Positions 4,942-5,116 of a DNA stretch of 5,116 nt are shown here, piece by piece. Numbering within the stretch: position 1 is the first letter of the stretch; each line of letters begins with the position of its first letter. The DNA lies in the NCBI GenBank assembly GCA_900539595.1, contig UQCQ01000027.1, positions 1 through 5,116 of the forward strand, given 5' to 3'. Source of the DNA: an uncultured Mollicutes bacterium. Lineage in GTDB: Bacteria > Bacillota_I > Bacilli_A > RFN20 > CAG-826. The position numbers and the translations under genes were made by a program. The notes beneath the pieces are model-generated. The model saw only the letters and a program-made list of their open reading frames with translations. It ran no database searches and was not told the DNA's origin.

Positions 4942-5116
4942 ATGAGCATTTTAGAACCGGAAATTGATTTTTATGCGGGCGAATACCCCTCTTATTTAAG
5001 CAAGGCCATCGAAGCCAAAGCGATGGCGAACCCATGCGACATCGCGCAGCGATGCAAGATGCATGGCATTGTAAAGGGCGATCATTCGTTCTTTGTCGAG
5101 ATAGAGCTGTTCTGGT
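4942..5116 (+). CDS. N-terminal fragment of an unidentified protein
   Basis: The frame is open from ATG for 58 codons to the window edge, so only the start is visible; it begins MSILEPEIDFYAGEYP. Coding is supported by the extended -10 promoter 6 nt upstream, by codon use like the neighbours, and by the divergent position opposite rqcH. I do not recognise the protein. The stretch GIVKGDHSFFVEIEL (42-56) has the G-x-V-x-G-S/D-x-x-Y/F-x-V-x-I pattern that often precedes the zinc-binding cysteines of SWIM domains, as at the front of some SNF2-type helicases. The cysteines that would prove this lie beyond the window. C32 and C38 are present but not in a known motif. Treat function as unknown. Confidence 0.72.
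   Translation, partial: MSILEPEIDFYAGEYPSYLSKAIEAKAMANPCDIAQRCKMHGIVKGDHSFFVEIELFW

Noticed and set aside
4757..4945. 62-codon plus-strand frame across the rqcH/right-edge gap
   Set aside because: No ribosome site or promoter geometry, overlaps the rqcH start and its promoter, and the protein has no recognisable pattern.

Overview
The window holds six protein genes, packed tightly on both strands, and looks like ordinary chromosome of a low-to-moderate-GC Gram-positive-type bacterium. A Bacilli-related lineage such as Erysipelotrichales, RF39-like or another Mollicutes-adjacent gut group is the best guess. This rests on an RqcH/NFACT protein, a short Bacillota-style lipoprotein signal, a family I pyrophosphatase and AT-rich promoters. 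All five visible stops are TAA. No tRNA, rRNA, mobile element, CRISPR array or attachment site was seen. Lineage is inference.

Layout from left to right. Positions 1-97 are AT-rich and geneless, followed by a good intrinsic terminator (98-134) for the leftward gene next to it. 153-662 (-) is a zinc-ribbon Nudix hydrolase of NudC type. It is divergent from 758-1981 (+), an orphan ATP-grasp ligase; the 95-bp gap between them carries both promoters and a cre/LacI-like operator candidate. The ATP-grasp gene overlaps its convergent neighbour by 4 bp. That neighbour is 1978-2703 (-), a thioredoxin-fold lipoprotein. The lipoprotein is divergent from 2803-3342 (+), a family I inorganic pyrophosphatase. 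The pyrophosphatase converges, 11 bp apart, on 3354-4763 (-), a short RqcH/NFACT homologue. RqcH is divergent from a gene cut by the right edge (4942 onward, +).

The genes strictly alternate in orientation, so each is probably its own transcription unit, and there is no evidence that they form one pathway. The individual roles are nucleotide or NAD clean-up (Nudix), an unknown carboxylate-amine type ligation (ATP-grasp), extracytoplasmic thiol chemistry (lipoprotein), pyrophosphate removal (Ppa) and rescue of stalled ribosomes (RqcH).

The most notable signal is in the start regions rather than the proteins. Five of the six genes have a TATAAT-like -10 box ending exactly 6 or 7 nt before an ATG, with no usable Shine-Dalgarno sequence and only weak -35 elements. 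This is the geometry of leaderless mRNAs. The pyrophosphatase gene is the exception: it has a real leader, a clear AGGAG ribosome site, and a perfect 8+8 bp inverted repeat overlapping that site. No obviously new defence or mobile system is visible.
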